From contig CALRGH010000006.1 of the NCBI GenBank assembly GCA_943357245.1, positions 1 through 35,825 on the forward strand: DNA of 35,825 nucleotides, written 5' to 3'. A program made the translations under genes and the position numbers. Of this stretch, positions 34,432-35,825 are shown piece after piece (the stretch's first letter is position 1; every line of letters begins with the position of its first letter). The notes under the pieces were generated by a model. The model was not told where the DNA came from and did no database searches. It saw only the letters and a list, made by a program, of their open reading frames with translations. The stretch is from Candidatus Nomurabacteria bacterium (GTDB lineage: Bacteria; Patescibacteriota; Minisyncoccia; Phycocordibacterales; UBA9973).

Positions 34432-35825
34432 ATGAATAATCAAACCAAAAAGTTTTTTATATATACTCGCAAGTCTACGGACGACAAAGACAGGCAAGTC
34501 CGCAGTATTGCTGACCAGTTGAGTGAGTTAAAAGAACTCGCGTTGAAAGAACAACTGGAAGTAGTAGATGTCTTTGTCGAAAAGCAGACCGCCAAAATAC
34601 CAGGTCGCCCCGTGTTTAACGAAATGATAGAGCGTATGGAGCGTGGCGAAGCATCTGGTATTTTGGCGTGGCATCCCGATAGACTTGCTCGCAACTCGGT
34701 AGATGGAGGGAAAATCATCTACCTCGTTGATACTGGTGTCATTTCAGAAATGAAATTTCCAACTTTTTGGTTTGATCCGACACCGCAAGGCAAATTCATG
34801 CTCTCAATCGCTTTTTCGCAATCCAAGTATTATGTGGATAATTTGAGTGAAAATATCAAGCGCGGACACAGAAACAAAGTGAAGGACGGAATATGGCCTC
34901 AAATGTCTCCGATTGGATATGTGAACGAGAAAGGAAAAGGTATTGTGCCACATCCCGAACTTTCGATTTTAGTTAAAAAGACATTTGAGGCATATGCAAC
35001 TGGAAACTTCACTTTGCGGGAAGTCCGCGACAAATTTAACGCGCTTGGATTGAAGCGAAAAAGCGGTAGAGAGCTTGCGGTGTCGAATTATCAAAAACTT
35101 CTCAAAAATCCGATTTACACCGGTCTAATGAGGTATAACGGAGAGATTTTTGAGGGCAAGCACGAACCGATTATCACAAAGAAACTTTTTGATTCCGTTC
35201 AAGAAGTGATGAGCCAAAAATCTAAACCGCATAGCAAAGGTCTCAAGCCGTATATCTATCGCGGATTTTTCCGTTGCGGAGAATGTGGTTGCTTCATTAC
35301 TACCGAGCAACAAAAAGGTCATAACTATTTGCGATGTACCAAACGGAAAAATCCTTGTACTCAAAAATACGTTCGTGAGGAGCTCATCACTTCTCAAATT
35401 CAAAAGGAAATCAAAAAAGTTTCTTTGCCTCTCGATTGGACAGAATGGATGATTGCCGAAAATGCAAAAGATCGGCAATCGGAAGTCCAATCGAGTGAGA
35501 TTTTTTCTCAAAAAACAAAAGATGAAATTTCTCTTTTGGATTCCAAGATAGAGAAGCTGATGAGTGCCTATCTCGAAAGTGCGTTGTCGCTCGAAGAATA
35601 TCGTGAAGCTAAAAACAAGTTAGTTAATCAAAATCAGCTTCTCAAAGAGAAATTATCGGCTTTTGAGCAAAAAGCGAATAATCGGTTCGAACTTACCGAA
35701 AAGTTTTTGAAATACAATATGGAATTGGCAAACGACCGAACAAATGAGAAAAATACTCATTTGTTCAAAAAAGTCGGTTCGAACTTTCAAATTAAGGATC
35801 GAACCGTACTTTTTGAGCCACGCGG
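34432..35825 (+). CDS. Large serine recombinase (site-specific), truncated by window end; absent from the ORF track
   Basis: FFIYTRKSTDDKDRQVRSIADQL, WHPDRLARNSVDGGKI, recombinase domain SPIGYVNEKGKGIVPHPE, NPIYTGLMRYNGEIFEGKH, zinc ribbon FRCGECGCFIT...LRCT; open at 35825. Confidence 0.96.
   Translation, partial: MNNQTKKFFIYTRKSTDDKDRQVRSIADQLSELKELALKEQLEVVDVFVEKQTAKIPGRPVFNEMIERMERGEASGILAWHPDRLARNSVDGGKIIYLVDTGVISEMKFPTFWFDPTPQGKFMLSIAFSQSKYYVDNLSENIKRGHRNKVKDGIWPQMSPIGYVNEKGKGIVPHPELSILVKKTFEAYATGNFTLREVRDKFNALGLKRKSGRELAVSNYQKLLKNPIYTGLMRYNGEIFEGKHEPIITKKLFDSVQEVMSQKSKPHSKGLKPYIYRGFFRCGECGCFITTEQQKGHNYLRCTKRKNPCTQKYVREELITSQIQKEIKKVSLPLDWTEWMIAENAKDRQSEVQSSEIFSQKTKDEISLLDSKIEKLMSAYLESALSLEEYREAKNKLVNQNQLLKEKLSAFEQKANNRFELTEKFLKYNMELANDRTNEKNTHLFKKVGSNFQIKDRTVLFEPR

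Overview
This looks like a 35.8-kb piece of a reduced bacterial chromosome. Gene content and compactness suggest Candidate Phyla Radiation/Patescibacteria, which is an inference and was not tested. The left part is an origin neighbourhood: yidD-rnpA-rpmH diverge from dnaA, followed by dnaN, a small DciA/DUF721-like ORF, PBP1A and tyrS, with DnaA-box-like sites on both sides of dnaA. The middle carries ruvC, a short yebC, ruvB, a pilB/gspE-like ATPase, two secreted/surface proteins, tsaE, a REP-associated Y1 transposase with mirror-image palindromes, polA, a membrane methyltransferase, holA-like, dsbB plus a thioredoxin-like protein, tRNA-Lys(UUU), a SpoU-family methylase, ruvA, rpsT, tRNA-Arg(GCG), a fatty-acid desaturase and an ECF sigma/anti-sigma-like operon. 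The right end is accessory. A tight four-gene operon (XRE regulator, two zinc-ribbon membrane proteins, a 274-aa unknown) sits between ~200-bp near-identical inverted repeats, next to a large serine recombinase that runs off the window and is absent from the ORF track. The most interesting candidates are: (1) structured repeat units 3' of both tRNA genes, with compensatory stem changes between copies and re-used tRNA 3'-end sequence; (2) the inverted-repeat-bounded XRE/zinc-ribbon cassette; (3) a ~380-nt structured ncRNA candidate at ~10.9-11.28 kb with its own promoter and terminator; (4) the REP/RayT unit; (5) a 20-bp perfect inverted repeat enclosing a folded ~57-nt core at 14.39-14.48 kb.
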